A DNA stretch of 45,791 nt from Betaproteobacteria bacterium UBA5216 (lineage in GTDB: Bacteria > Pseudomonadota > Gammaproteobacteria > Burkholderiales > SG8-41): positions 1 to 45,791 of the forward strand of contig DHVE01000100.1 of the NCBI GenBank assembly GCA_002412495.1, read 5' to 3'. The position numbers and the translations under genes were made by a program. Numbering within the stretch: position 1 is the first letter of the stretch; each line of letters starts with the position of its first letter. The notes under the pieces are model-generated. The model was not told the DNA's origin. It was given only the letters and a program-made list of their open reading frames with translations, and searched no databases. This document shows, one piece after another, positions 1 to 8,260 of the stretch.

Positions 1-158
1 TTGCGAAGGCCGCGCAGATGGCTGATATGAAAGAACGTTACGCGGGGATCGGGCTGGAACCGCTGGCCACGACGCCGGAACAATATGCCGAGTTTATTCG
101 CCGCGACATCGCGAAGTGGCGCAAGGTGGTGGCGGCGGCGAAATTGGCGCCCCAATAA
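1..158 (+). CDS. Bug/TctC-family receptor, C-terminal end only
   Basis: Only the last 51 codons are inside the window, read in the frame starting at base 3 and ending in TAA at 156-158. The tail contains the typical Bug ending: a 'GLEPLATTPEQYAEFIRRD' block followed by 'AKWRKVV' and a short lysine-rich end. The same ending occurs in the next gene (EEFSAHIRAEIPKWRKVI). By family this is the C-terminal helix region of a periplasmic tricarboxylate/organic-acid binding receptor. The next Bug gene starts 17 bases downstream, so the two probably lie in one transcript. Ligand unknown. Confidence 0.85.
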   Translation, partial: AKAAQMADMKERYAGIGLEPLATTPEQYAEFIRRDIAKWRKVVAAAKLAPQ

Positions 159-174
159 AAGTGTTTAAAAATAA

Positions 175-1161
175 ATGGTTATGAGCATCTCTCGACAGCG
201 TTGTCGAATTCTTGTGGCGCTGCTTTGCGGCGGCGTGTCTGCCGCGCAGGCGCAAACGATCCCCGCGCCGCAAGCGTTCCCGGTAAAGCCCGTGCGCATC
301 ATCGTGCCGTATCCCGCCGGCGGCCTGGGCGATATTTTGCCGCGCGCGCTCGGGGCGAGTCTGGGCGAACAACTGGGCCAGCAGTTTATCGCTGAAAATC
401 GTCCGGGCGCGAGTCAGATGATCGGTGCGCAGCTCGCGGCGAAATCCGCGCCCGATGGCTACACATTGTTTTTCGGCAGCGTGACCAGTCTGGCGATCAA
501 CGTCAGCGCGCAAAAGAATTTGCCCTATGATCCGCTGCGCGATTTCGCGCCGGTGTCGCTGTGTTTTTCCACGCCGTTGTATCTGGTGGTAAATCCGGTG
601 GTGCCCGCGCGTTCGGTGAACGAGTTGATTGCGCTGGTGCGCGCGCGGCCGGGCAAGCTCACGTTTGCGTCGGGCGGGCCGGGTTCATCGAATCATCTGG
701 CGGGCGAGTTGTTCAAATATTTGATCGGCGGCGACATCGTGCATGTGCCGTATAAAGGCGCGGGACCGGCGATGATCGATGTCATTGGCGGCCACGTGGA
801 CATGATGTTCGAGGGCGCGGGCATCAACTACGCGAAGGACGGCAAGGTGCGCGCGCTGGCGGTTAGCAGCGCGCGCCGCTCGCCGGCCGCGCCCCAATTG
901 CCGACCATGCACGAGGCCGGTGTGCCGGGTTATGAATCAACCATCTGGTTCGGCATGCTGGCGCCGGCCGCGACGCCATCGGCCATCGTCAATCGTTTAT
1001 CGCAAGAGATGGTCAAGGCGCTGGCTCAACCGGTGATGCGTGAGCGGCTGTCGGCGGTCAATCTGATTGGCACCACCCCCGAGGAATTTTCGGCGCACAT
1101 TCGCGCGGAAATTCCCAAGTGGCGCAAAGTGATCGAAAGCGCGAAGATACGGTTTGATTAG
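175..1161 (+). CDS. Bug/TctC-family periplasmic solute receptor
   Basis: The protein has 328 residues. An N-terminal Sec signal peptide (about residues 1-27, ending AAQAQ) is followed by the Bug core: 'PVKPVRIIVPYPAGG' near residue 40, 'AENRPGAS', 'APDGYTL' and 'HVPYKGAGPAM'. Bug proteins are two-lobed periplasmic receptors that bind carboxylates or amides through water-mediated contacts; some feed TctAB-type permeases. No tctA or tctB is in the window, so this is an orphan receptor here. The start could be ATG 175 or the in-frame ATG 181; neither has a clear Shine-Dalgarno, and the spacing from the upstream Bug stop (17 bases) suggests co-transcription. An FAD monooxygenase follows, so an aromatic acid ligand is possible but unproven. 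Confidence 0.9.
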   Translation: MVMSISRQRCRILVALLCGGVSAAQAQTIPAPQAFPVKPVRIIVPYPAGGLGDILPRALGASLGEQLGQQFIAENRPGASQMIGAQLAAKSAPDGYTLFFGSVTSLAINVSAQKNLPYDPLRDFAPVSLCFSTPLYLVVNPVVPARSVNELIALVRARPGKLTFASGGPGSSNHLAGELFKYLIGGDIVHVPYKGAGPAMIDVIGGHVDMMFEGAGINYAKDGKVRALAVSSARRSPAAPQLPTMHEAGVPGYESTIWFGMLAPAATPSAIVNRLSQEMVKALAQPVMRERLSAVNLIGTTPEEFSAHIRAEIPKWRKVIESAKIRFD

Positions 1162-1198
1162 ATTCGGGCTTTGCAATAGCGTGAAATACTCCCTCTCC

Positions 1199-1268
1199 GT
1201 CGTTCCCGTGCAGGCGGGAACCCATAACACATTAACCCCTTGCTTCACCGCAGGCATATCCGCCTGCG
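1199..1268. repeat. Two REP-like palindromes between genes
   Basis: Two hairpins fill the gap before the monooxygenase gene. The first, at 1202-1221, pairs GTTCCCG with CGGGAAC around a short loop and has the look of the 'GTTCCCG-n-CGGGAACCCA' class of dispersed intergenic repeats. The second pairs CGCAGGC (1249-1255) with GCCTGCG (1262-1268) around a 6-base loop. Neither is followed by a T-run, so a classic intrinsic terminator is not supported. Confidence 0.55.
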
Positions 1269-1302
1269 CGGGCGGCGCGGTGTTGAGTAACCTAAACTTG
1301 AA

Positions 1303-2457
1303 ATGAAGCCACTTTCCATAGCCATCATCGGCGCGGGCATCGGCGGCCTGGCCACCGCGGCTTTGCTGTTGCGCCGGGGTTTAGCGGTGCGTGTGTACGA
1401 ACAGGCGCCCGCATTCGCGCGCGTCGGTGCGGGCATACAAATGGCGCCGAACGCGGTGAAGGTGCTGCGCGCGCTGGGTGTCGAGGATCACTTGCGCCGC
1501 ACGGCGTTTCGTTCGGAACGCGCGTTGAGCCGGGTGTGGGACACCGGTGAAGTGACCAGCGACTTGCCGCTCGGCGACGCGGTCGAAGCCAAATTCGGCG
1601 CGCCGTATTTCTTTTTGCATCGCGCGGATTTGCATGCCGCGATCATGTCAGTGGTGCCTGCGAGCGTTGTGCACTTGAATCGCAAACTGACGAGTTTTGA
1701 TCAACACGATAACGGCGTCACGCTGGCATTTACGGATGGCTCACGCGAAACCGCTGACGCGGTGATCGCGGCGGATGGCGTGCATTCACCGGTGCGCGAA
1801 CAATTGTTGGGGCCGGAGCATGCGCACTTCACCGGCAAGGTGGCGTATCGAACCACGTTCAAGGCGGCGCGCATGAAGGGCGTGCATGTGCCGACGGTGC
1901 GCACCAAGTGGTGGGGCGCGGACCGGCACATGGTGATTTATCCGGTGACGGCGAATCGCGATGAAATCTATTTCGTTACCAGCCAGCCGGAAAAAGCCGA
2001 GTGGCGCACGGCGGAATCATGGTCGGCCAAGGGTGATCTGGATGAACTGCGCGCGAGCTTCGCGGGCTTTCATGCGGAAGTGCAGGCGGTGTTGAACGCC
2101 GCCGCGGAGGTTCACAAGTGGGCATTGTTCGAGCGTGATCCGTTGCCGCGCTGGAGCCTCGACGGCGGACGCGTGGTGCTGCTGGGGGATGCCTGCCACC
2201 CGATGACGCCGTACATGGCGCAGGGCGCGGCATCGGCGCTCGAAGATGCCATGGTATTGAGCCGCTGCATGGACGGCGTTGATAGTGGCGGCGTTGCCGA
2301 TGCGTTCAGGCGTTACGAGGCCACGCGCAAGCCGCGTGCGTCGCGGATACAAATGCAATCGGGCAAGAACACCTGGCTTAAAGGTGAAATGAAGGGCGAA
2401 ACAGACCCGGCATGGGTGTATGGGTATGATGCATGTACGGCGGATTTGGCCGCGTGA
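1303..2457 (+). CDS. FAD-dependent aromatic monooxygenase (salicylate / 3-hydroxybenzoate hydroxylase type)
   Basis: The protein has 384 residues, the usual length of group A flavoprotein hydroxylases. The three family fingerprints are present: the dinucleotide fold 'GAGIGGLATAALLLRRG' at residues 10-26, the DG motif 'VIAADGVHS' near residue 160, and the FAD-ribityl GD motif 'VLLGDACHPMTPYMAQG' near residue 290. Known members use NAD(P)H and O2 to hydroxylate aromatic acids such as salicylate or 3-hydroxybenzoate. It lies between two Bug receptors and ahead of an alpha/beta-barrel protein, a grouping that suggests uptake and breakdown of an aromatic compound. The exact substrate cannot be read from the sequence. 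Confidence 0.85.
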   Translation: MKPLSIAIIGAGIGGLATAALLLRRGLAVRVYEQAPAFARVGAGIQMAPNAVKVLRALGVEDHLRRTAFRSERALSRVWDTGEVTSDLPLGDAVEAKFGAPYFFLHRADLHAAIMSVVPASVVHLNRKLTSFDQHDNGVTLAFTDGSRETADAVIAADGVHSPVREQLLGPEHAHFTGKVAYRTTFKAARMKGVHVPTVRTKWWGADRHMVIYPVTANRDEIYFVTSQPEKAEWRTAESWSAKGDLDELRASFAGFHAEVQAVLNAAAEVHKWALFERDPLPRWSLDGGRVVLLGDACHPMTPYMAQGAASALEDAMVLSRCMDGVDSGGVADAFRRYEATRKPRASRIQMQSGKNTWLKGEMKGETDPAWVYGYDACTADLAA

Positions 2458-2480
2458 TTCTCACAGCAGAGACGGAAAAA

Positions 2481-3449
2481 ATGAATAAAACCATGTGCTT
2501 ACGATATATCGGCCTCATTTTGTTCAGTGCCGCGGGCGGCGCGTGGGCGCAGACAACGTTTCCTGTGAAGCCGATACGCATTGTTGTTGCACTGGCGGCG
2601 GGCGGCGGCGTGGATACATCCGCGCGCATGCTGGGGCAAAAATTTACCGATGCCTGGGGTCAGCAGGTAGTGGCGGAAAATCGGCCCGGCGCGGGTGGCA
2701 CGATTGCGACCGAGGTGGTGGCGCGCGCGGCGCCCGATGGACACACGCTGTTGATGACGTCGATGGGCCACACCATCACGCCGGCGATGTACAAACTAAG
2801 CTACGACAATATCAAGGATTTTTCGCCCATCTCATTGTTCGTTCAGTCGGCGAGCGTGTTGTCGGTGCATCCGTCACTGCCGGTGAAAAGCGTGAAAGAG
2901 TTGCAGGCGTTTGCAAAATCAAAGCCCAACGAGCTTTTGTTTTCATCGTCGGGTAATGGCAGTGGACAGCATTTGACGGTGGAGATGTTGAATCGCATGG
3001 CGGGGCTGCAACTGGTGCATGTGCCGTACAAGGGCACCGCGCCCAGCATTCTGGATCTGGTGGCGGGGCGCGTGTCGGGTTCCGCCGCCAGCGCGATATC
3101 GACCATGCCGCACGTGCGTGCCGGTCGGCTGCGCGCGCTCGCGGTCACGGGGGCGAAGCGTTCGCCGTCCGCGCCGGATCTGCCCACGATTGCCGAGGGC
3201 GGCGTGCCCGGATTCGCGCTCGATCAATGGTACGGCTTGCTCGCACCGGCCGGCACGCCCAAGGATGTGGTCGCCAAACTCAATGGCGAAATCGTCAAGA
3301 TGACGGCTGACGCGGCGTCCAAAGAACGCCTGATGACGATGGGGCTTGATCCCGTGGGCAGCACGCCCGAAGCGTTTACGGCTTATCTGCAGACCGAAAC
3401 GGTGAAGTGGGGCAAGCTCGTGCGCGATGCGGGCATCCGCGCGAATTAG
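2481..3449 (+). CDS. Bug/TctC-family periplasmic solute receptor
   Basis: ATG 2481 is preferred over an upstream in-frame start at 2433 that would overlap the monooxygenase, because it puts a clean Sec signal peptide at the N-terminus (MNKTMCLRYIG... ending AWAQ at about residue 24). The mature part carries 'PVKPIRIVVALAAGG', 'AENRPGAGG', 'APDGHTLL' and 'HVPYKGTAPS'. It has 322 residues. The gene starts 23 bases after the monooxygenase stop and is followed 11 bases later by a dimeric alpha/beta-barrel gene, so these three are probably one operon. Ligand unknown; no TctAB membrane partner is encoded nearby. Confidence 0.9.
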   Translation: MNKTMCLRYIGLILFSAAGGAWAQTTFPVKPIRIVVALAAGGGVDTSARMLGQKFTDAWGQQVVAENRPGAGGTIATEVVARAAPDGHTLLMTSMGHTITPAMYKLSYDNIKDFSPISLFVQSASVLSVHPSLPVKSVKELQAFAKSKPNELLFSSSGNGSGQHLTVEMLNRMAGLQLVHVPYKGTAPSILDLVAGRVSGSAASAISTMPHVRAGRLRALAVTGAKRSPSAPDLPTIAEGGVPGFALDQWYGLLAPAGTPKDVVAKLNGEIVKMTADAASKERLMTMGLDPVGSTPEAFTAYLQTETVKWGKLVRDAGIRAN

Positions 3450-3460
3450 GGGCGCCCTTC

Positions 3461-4198
3461 ATGTACATCGGCGAAGGCATACTGATTGTCTGGGCCGATA
3501 TTCCGGCTGAAATCGAGGACGACTACAACGAGTGGTACAACCGCGAGCACATGCCGGATCGCATTTTGCGCATGCCGGGTTTTTTGCGCGGGCGGCGTTA
3601 TGTGGCGGTGGAGTCCGCGTCGGGCGGGCCGAAGTATCTGACCTACTATGATTTGCAAAGCGCTGCGGTGATGCAATCGGAGGCGCACAAGGCGCTGCGC
3701 AAAAATCGCACCGCGCGCGACCGGATTTTCGTGCCGCAATTTCGCAACCCGATCAAGGGTATTTGCGACGTGGCGGGGCGTGCGGGCACGGGTGACGGCG
3801 GGTATCTCGTGGCGTTGCCGGTGAAGTCCGCCGCCGGCAGCGAAAAAACTTTCAGCGCGAACGTGTGCCGCGAGATACTGCCTTCACTCGCGGCAACCCG
3901 CGGCATCGCGAATGCGGTGTTGGCGATCCGCAATCCGGCAATCACGCAGGCCTCGTCGGCGAAGGATGACCGTGCTGGTGATCGTTATCTGGAGGGCGCG
4001 ATTCTCGTGGAGACCACGGGTGAGGCCGGCGCGGCGACCGTCGTGGCCGCGCTAAGCCCGGACAATTTGCGGCGCGCGGGATGCGCCGCGCATCTGATCG
4101 CCGCGCCGTGCGTGTTGCGATTGATGTATGCGCTACACGCGGCGCCTTCTGCCGCATCAAAGGAGGCGGCAGTGGTAGCAGTAGCAGCGGCTACTTGA
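3461..4198 (+). CDS. Dimeric alpha/beta-barrel protein (EthD/DUF4286-like)
   Basis: The protein has 245 residues from ATG 3461; the reading frame is open further upstream, but that would run into the Bug gene, and the ATG has an AGGGG stretch about 9 bases before it. The N-terminal half shows 'YNEWYNREHMPDRI' followed by 'MPGFLRGRRYV', the pattern of ferredoxin-like dimeric alpha/beta-barrel proteins of the EthD/DUF4286 kind. Members are often small accessory enzymes in degradation pathways with poorly known chemistry. The window holds two more of this type (14768-15391 and 21334-22077), each near Bug receptors. Its stop overlaps the stop of the convergent DUF4870 gene by 8 bases. Confidence 0.65.
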   Translation: MYIGEGILIVWADIPAEIEDDYNEWYNREHMPDRILRMPGFLRGRRYVAVESASGGPKYLTYYDLQSAAVMQSEAHKALRKNRTARDRIFVPQFRNPIKGICDVAGRAGTGDGGYLVALPVKSAAGSEKTFSANVCREILPSLAATRGIANAVLAIRNPAITQASSAKDDRAGDRYLEGAILVETTGEAGAATVVAALSPDNLRRAGCAAHLIAAPCVLRLMYALHAAPSAASKEAAVVAVAAAT

Positions 4199-4562
4199 TC
4201 AGCCGCAGCGCGAACGGATATTTGTAATTCAATTCGCCGTTCGCGACTTTTACGCCGGCAATGATGGTCATCACCAGTCCGCCCAGCGCCACGACCATCA
4301 GCAGGAAAATGCCGATGATTACCAACATCAAGACCATGGATATGATCGCGGCGATGGCCACGGTAATCTGGAAATTGAGCGCTTCCTTGCCGTGTTGATC
4401 CACCAGCGGCATGGTGTCTTTTTTCATTTGCCACACCACCAGCGGCCCGATTACGTTGCCGAATGGAATAATAAATCCGGCCAAGGCGGAAAGATGGCAA
4501 ATCATTGCCCAGTTTTGCTCGTCCTTGGCGGCTTGCGGGTTCGTCTGCGGATTTTCGCTCAT
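4191..4562 (-). CDS. DUF4870 small membrane protein
   Basis: The protein has 123 residues. The start is fixed by a strong Shine-Dalgarno (AGGGAGGA, 6 bases before ATG 4562), which rejects the longer open frame. A polar N-terminus rich in N, Q and P is followed by 'NWAMICHLSALAGF', a first membrane segment, 'MPLVDQHGKEALNFQIT', and two close hydrophobic segments, the standard DUF4870 (Tic20-like) layout with three to four helices. Function is not established for this family. The gene is divergent from the Bug gene at 4643 and convergent, with an 8-base overlap, with the alpha/beta-barrel gene. Confidence 0.85.
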   Translation of the reverse strand: MSENPQTNPQAAKDEQNWAMICHLSALAGFIIPFGNVIGPLVVWQMKKDTMPLVDQHGKEALNFQITVAIAAIISMVLMLVIIGIFLLMVVALGGLVMTIIAGVKVANGELNYKYPFALRLIK

Positions 4563-4642
4563 GATTCCTCCCTGGTTGAACGCTCCGGTGTGGAGCACGC
4601 GGTCAGAATACTACAATAGCGGAATTAACGGGGGAGACAGCG

Positions 4643-5674
4643 GTGCATGGTGTGATGAAAAATCTGTTTTTGGGTGTGTGCGCAACGGATGCAATGATCG
4701 TAATGAGCGTCGCGCCGGTGTTCGCGCAAACCGCGCCGCCGGTCGCGCAGCGTGCCGCCACCACGAGCGCGGGGCAGGGTTATCCCGAAAAGCCGGTGCG
4801 CATGGTGGTGCCGTTTCCGCCGGGCGGCGGCATCGATATCATCGCGCGCCACGTCACGCAAAAGCTGTCCGAAGCGTTCGGCATGCAATTCGTGGTGGAC
4901 AATCGCGGCGGCGCGGGCGGCGCCATCGGCACCGAGAATGTCGCACGTTCCGCGCCGGATGGTTACAGCCTGCTGCTTTCATCGACCAGCCCGATGTCGA
5001 TCAATCCGCATATCAACAAGGTGAAATACGATCCGCTGGCGAGCTTCGCGCCCGTGAGCATGATCGGTTTTGCACCCGAAGTGCTGGTGGTGCATCCGTC
5101 GCTGCCGGTGAAAAACGTCAAGGAACTGATCGTCATGGGCAAGGCGCGGCCTGGCGCCTTGAGCTTTGCGTCGAGCGGCGTCGGCACGATTATTCACGTG
5201 ACGGCGGAAATGTTTGCGCAGCGCGCGGGCATCAAAATGCTGCATGTGCCCTACAAGGGGGCCGCGCCCGCAGTGATAGATACCGTGTCGGGCAATGTGT
5301 CGATGTTGTTCGCCGCGTATCCCAGCATTTCAGGCCAGGTGCGCGCGGGCAAACTGAAAGGGCTGGCGATCACCAGTCTGAAGCGCCTTAACATTGCGCC
5401 CGAATTATCGACCGTGGCGGAAGCGGCGCTGCCCGGTTTTGAGTCGAATCAATGGTGGGCGGTATCCGGGCCGGCGGGCCTGCCCGTAGCCGTGGTGTCG
5501 CGGCTCAATACGGAGTTGGAACGCATATTGCGTACCGACGACATCAAGAAGCGCTTCGCGGTGGATGGCGCGGAACCGCTGAGCGGCACGCCGGCGGAAC
5601 TGGCGGCCTACATCAAGAATGACTATGAGAAATGGGGCGCGGTGATTCGCGGCGTGGGGATCAAGGCGGAGTGA
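4643..5674 (+). CDS. Bug/TctC-family periplasmic solute receptor
   Basis: The protein has 343 residues with GTG as start. GGGGGAG at 4630-4636 sits about 6 bases before GTG 4643, while the alternative ATG at 4655 would be too far away. A signal peptide runs to about residue 29 (PVFAQ), then a short A/P/T-rich linker, then 'PEKPVRMVVPFPPGGG', 'VDNRGGAGG', 'APDGYSLL' and 'HVPYKGAAPA'. Family role: periplasmic capture of a small carboxylate or related molecule. Its 3' end overlaps the convergent amidohydrolase gene by 14 bases, so transcription from one side may run into the other. Confidence 0.9.
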   Translation: MHGVMKNLFLGVCATDAMIVMSVAPVFAQTAPPVAQRAATTSAGQGYPEKPVRMVVPFPPGGGIDIIARHVTQKLSEAFGMQFVVDNRGGAGGAIGTENVARSAPDGYSLLLSSTSPMSINPHINKVKYDPLASFAPVSMIGFAPEVLVVHPSLPVKNVKELIVMGKARPGALSFASSGVGTIIHVTAEMFAQRAGIKMLHVPYKGAAPAVIDTVSGNVSMLFAAYPSISGQVRAGKLKGLAITSLKRLNIAPELSTVAEAALPGFESNQWWAVSGPAGLPVAVVSRLNTELERILRTDDIKKRFAVDGAEPLSGTPAELAAYIKNDYEKWGAVIRGVGIKAE

Positions 5675-6515
5675 GTGCCACAGCCTGCCGCGCCCACCCC
5701 AGCCACTCACACAACCCGCGTCCCATGATCCAAGCCTTGTCTTCCGCCGTGAGCCACGGCAGTTCCTCGGTAAACAGCGTGATCGCTTGCGTGTAGGTGC
5801 ATTTAAGCCGCCCAAGATCGGTGCCCCAGAACATGCGTTGCGGGCCGAAGGCGTCGTAGACCTTACGTATGTACGGGTGCAGCGCGCGAAACGGATATGG
5901 GTCGCTGGTGTAGGCGGGTAGCGCGCTGACCTTGACTATGACGTTAGGGCGTTGGGCGATCGGCAGCAGTTTGTCGAAATCACGAAACGCTTTTTCGTCG
6001 CGGTCTTCGGTTTCAATCGCGAGATGACATAGCGCGATTTTTAATTCGGGAAAGCGTTCGGCAACCGCGTCGATAAGGTGTACGGTGCCGTGGTTGACCA
6101 GCGCCATCAACGGCACGTGGTGTTCCTGCAACGCCGCGAACAGCCAATCGAGACGGCCTTCGCGAAACGCGGGCGCGTAGCCCGGCAGGGTAAAACTGCA
6201 TCGCATGCCGAGCATGCCGGGTTGTTTGCGCCAGTTGGCTATTTGGGGACGCGCATCGGGGACATCAAGATGAAATCGGCCGAATGCGGCAAAGCGATCC
6301 GGGTGTTTTTGCGCGGCGTCGAGAACAAGGTCGTTGCGGCCGCAGTCCCACGATGGTGGCACGAGGATGCAGCGTGCAACGCCGGCGGCATCCATTTTTT
6401 GCAGCAGCAATTCGGCGGTGAGCGGCGGTTCGCAGTGGGGTGTGGCGCCATGTAGCCACGCGCGTCGCGGGGAATTGGGCGCCCAGATGTGTACTTGGGA
6501 ATCAGCGATGAACAT
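5661..6515 (-). CDS. Amidohydrolase-family metal-dependent hydrolase (Amidohydro_2 type)
   Basis: The protein has 284 residues. It begins 'MFIADSQVHIW', the first-strand D-x-Q-x-H variant common in the PF04909 class, and ends its barrel with 'MFWGTDLGR', supplying the conserved aspartate. Other marks are 'ELKIALCHLAIE' and 'NVIVKVSALPAY'. Relatives include 2-pyrone-4,6-dicarboxylate lactonase and several aromatic-acid hydrolases or decarboxylases. The HD-hydrolase gene ends 6 bases upstream, so the two are likely co-transcribed. The substrate is unknown, but surrounding Bug and monooxygenase genes are consistent with a degradative role. Confidence 0.8.
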   Translation of the reverse strand: MFIADSQVHIWAPNSPRRAWLHGATPHCEPPLTAELLLQKMDAAGVARCILVPPSWDCGRNDLVLDAAQKHPDRFAAFGRFHLDVPDARPQIANWRKQPGMLGMRCSFTLPGYAPAFREGRLDWLFAALQEHHVPLMALVNHGTVHLIDAVAERFPELKIALCHLAIETEDRDEKAFRDFDKLLPIAQRPNVIVKVSALPAYTSDPYPFRALHPYIRKVYDAFGPQRMFWGTDLGRLKCTYTQAITLFTEELPWLTAEDKAWIMGRGLCEWLGWARQAVALTPP

Positions 6516-6521
6516 GCGACA

Positions 6522-6950
6522 TCAGCCCAATGATTCGATATACGCAATCGCCTTGCGATAACGTGCAATGCGCGCGTGATCTATTTCGGTGGGTTGGCCG
6601 ATGCGCGACAAGTCGCAGTTGTCGTGCAGATCAGAGAGTTTGACGCGGCGGCCGATCGGGCTTTTGCAAGCGCGCGCGACGAAGTCTTCGTAACTTTCGC
6701 CTTCACGCTTGGTGACGGATTGCAGCGCTTCGATGATGTCATTCGCGAAGCCTTCGCCCCGCAGGCGCTCGAATGTCCAGCCTTCGCAGTCTTCCACCAC
6801 GTCGTGCAGCACGGCGGTGATGCGTTCGGCGTCGCTGGCGAGGCGCAGCATCACGCGCAACGGGTGCAGGATGTAGGGGGCATTGGCCTTGTCGCGCTGA
6901 CCTTCGTGCGCGGTTGCGGCGATTGCCACGGCGCGTTCAAGCGTGCTCAT
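6522..6950 (-). CDS. HD-domain phosphohydrolase (SpoT/MESH1-like, small)
   Basis: The protein has 142 residues, close to single-domain alarmone hydrolases. Visible motifs are 'AHEGQRDKANAPYILHPLRV' near residue 14, the metal-binding 'VLHDVVED' near residue 47, and 'RVKLSDLHDN' near residue 102, which together match the HD hydrolase half of RelA/SpoT proteins. There is no synthetase or TGS domain. Known relatives remove pyrophosphate from (p)ppGpp or act on NADPH or other nucleotides. AAGGAAC lies upstream of ATG 6950. It precedes the amidohydrolase gene by 6 bases. The substrate is inferred from family only. Confidence 0.8.
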   Translation of the reverse strand: MSTLERAVAIAATAHEGQRDKANAPYILHPLRVMLRLASDAERITAVLHDVVEDCEGWTFERLRGEGFANDIIEALQSVTKREGESYEDFVARACKSPIGRRVKLSDLHDNCDLSRIGQPTEIDHARIARYRKAIAYIESLG

Positions 6951-7086
6951 CGCGATGTTCCTTCAACTGCGATTGTTATTAAACGTAGAGATGATTTTGT
7001 GCCAGCAGGGCGCCGGCATGTTGCTGCGAGGAGGGGCGCGGGATGCGCCGTTGCGGCGCATCCCGAATCTTGTGTTACTTGAAGCT

Positions 7087-7452
7087 TTAGGCAACGGCGG
7101 GCGCTTCGCCAGCCTTGGGGCTGGGGCCGTACTGGTTATCGCCGGGATTGCCGTCGATTACCATGAGATACAGCAGCCAAAGACCGCCGATGATCGGCAC
7201 CAGGCCGATGAATACCCACCAGCCGCTTTTGCCGGTGTCGTGCAGTCTGCGTATGGTGACACCGATGGCGGGGCACAGGATGGCAAGGAAATACAGACCA
7301 TACAGGACGGGTACGGTCCAAAGAATGCCATCGACGATGGCGAGAATGATGGCCGCGACCATGTTAAACAGGAAAAACATCCAATATTCCTTGCGCCGGG
7401 CGCGCCCATCAAACACCGCGTATTTTTTCAAGACCCCGAGGTACCATTCCAT
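7087..7452 (-). CDS. DUF805 membrane protein
   Basis: The protein has 121 residues. AAAGGGGATG before ATG 7452 sets the start inside a longer open frame. The sequence has the DUF805 signature: 'YAVFDGRARRKEYWMF' near residue 12, three hydrophobic segments, 'IRRLHDTGKSGWWV' near residue 70, and a short polar tail with 'GDNQYGPSPKA'. Family members are small inner-membrane proteins of unknown function. A 230-base gap upstream separates it from the thioesterase gene. Confidence 0.88.
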   Translation of the reverse strand: MEWYLGVLKKYAVFDGRARRKEYWMFFLFNMVAAIILAIVDGILWTVPVLYGLYFLAILCPAIGVTIRRLHDTGKSGWWVFIGLVPIIGGLWLLYLMVIDGNPGDNQYGPSPKAGEAPAVA

Positions 7453-7598
7453 AGCATCCCCTTTCAAGTTTTCGTGGTTTTTTGTCGGCGCCGTTATCAA
7501 GCGTCAAACCCGTGCGGATGGTACCGGCGCGTCGCGTGAATAAATTTCACGTGCCGCTATTAGACACCCTCAGCGGCGCGGTGCCAACGGGTGTGTAC

Positions 7599-7633
7599 GT
7601 GCAAGGTGCGCAGGCTGGCGCATACGTTTGCAC
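7599..7633. repeat. Nested hairpin in the gap between DUF805 and thioesterase genes
   Basis: Outer arms GTGCAA (7599-7604) and TTGCAC (7628-7633) enclose inner arms TGCGC (7607-7611) and GCGCA (7618-7622). There is no T-run on either side, so it does not look like a standard terminator. It lies downstream of the thioesterase stop and upstream of DUF805 on the minus strand. The rest of the 230-base gap shows only AT-rich sequence next to the thioesterase stop. Confidence 0.4.
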
Positions 7634-7682
7634 TCGCTGGATAGATTTTATGTAACTAATTGATTTTAAATGTTAAATTATT

Positions 7683-8117
7683 TTACGCCGCCGTTGCAGA
7701 AGTGCCAACCGGTGCCAGCGCGCTGCGCACGTAATCGGGCAGTGGCTGCGATTTGCCGCTGGCACGATCCACCCACACCATGATGGCTTGTCCATCGGCG
7801 TATTTGATCGTGGGGTCGGCTTGCGACAGCAATTCGTAGTAGGTGGTGAAGCTGGTGCGGCCCGGCGCGCCGGCATACAAGTTGACGAGCACGGTTTCCG
7901 GATACGGAATTGAGCGGCGGTAATTGCACGAGGTCTGCGCGACGACCGGTCCTTGCCCGTTTCGCTGATGGCGTGCGCGCACGGATTCAAACCATGCCAG
8001 TCGCGCGGATTCAAAATAGGTGAAGTAGCGCGTGTTATTCACGTGCGCATTGACATCCATGTCGGCCCAACGCACGGGCAGTATCAGTTGGTAGGCGAGT
8101 ATTCGGGATTCGGTCAT
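7683..8117 (-). CDS. Acyl-CoA thioesterase, hotdog fold (4HBT family)
   Basis: The protein has 144 residues if ATG 8117 (MTESRILAYQ) is used; the frame is open to 8219, but the extra 34 residues look non-homologous. 'VRWADMDVNAHVNNTRYF' near residue 17 is the 4-hydroxybenzoyl-CoA thioesterase signature, with the aspartate of D-M-D as likely catalytic residue, and 'YFESARLAWF' follows. The rest ('SCNYRRSIPYPETVLV', 'SFTTYYELL') matches the hotdog strands. Such enzymes release CoA from acyl or aroyl thioesters in the cytosol. No strong Shine-Dalgarno is visible, so the start is uncertain. Confidence 0.82.
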   Translation of the reverse strand: MTESRILAYQLILPVRWADMDVNAHVNNTRYFTYFESARLAWFESVRARHQRNGQGPVVAQTSCNYRRSIPYPETVLVNLYAGAPGRTSFTTYYELLSQADPTIKYADGQAIMVWVDRASGKSQPLPDYVRSALAPVGTSATAA

Positions 8118-8260
8118 GGGCTGCGGGGTGTGTGTGGCTGGAAATAAAAGTGGTTGCGATTCGTCGTGTTTCGGCACCGGCTGGACGAGACGGTTCCGGG
8201 TCGTGATGCTAGCGTACACTTTGGGTTAAACTGCTATTTTAGCGAATACACCCCGAAGCC

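Noticed and set aside
7599..7633. Terminator of the thioesterase gene
   Set aside because: Good stem but no T-run on the minus strand.
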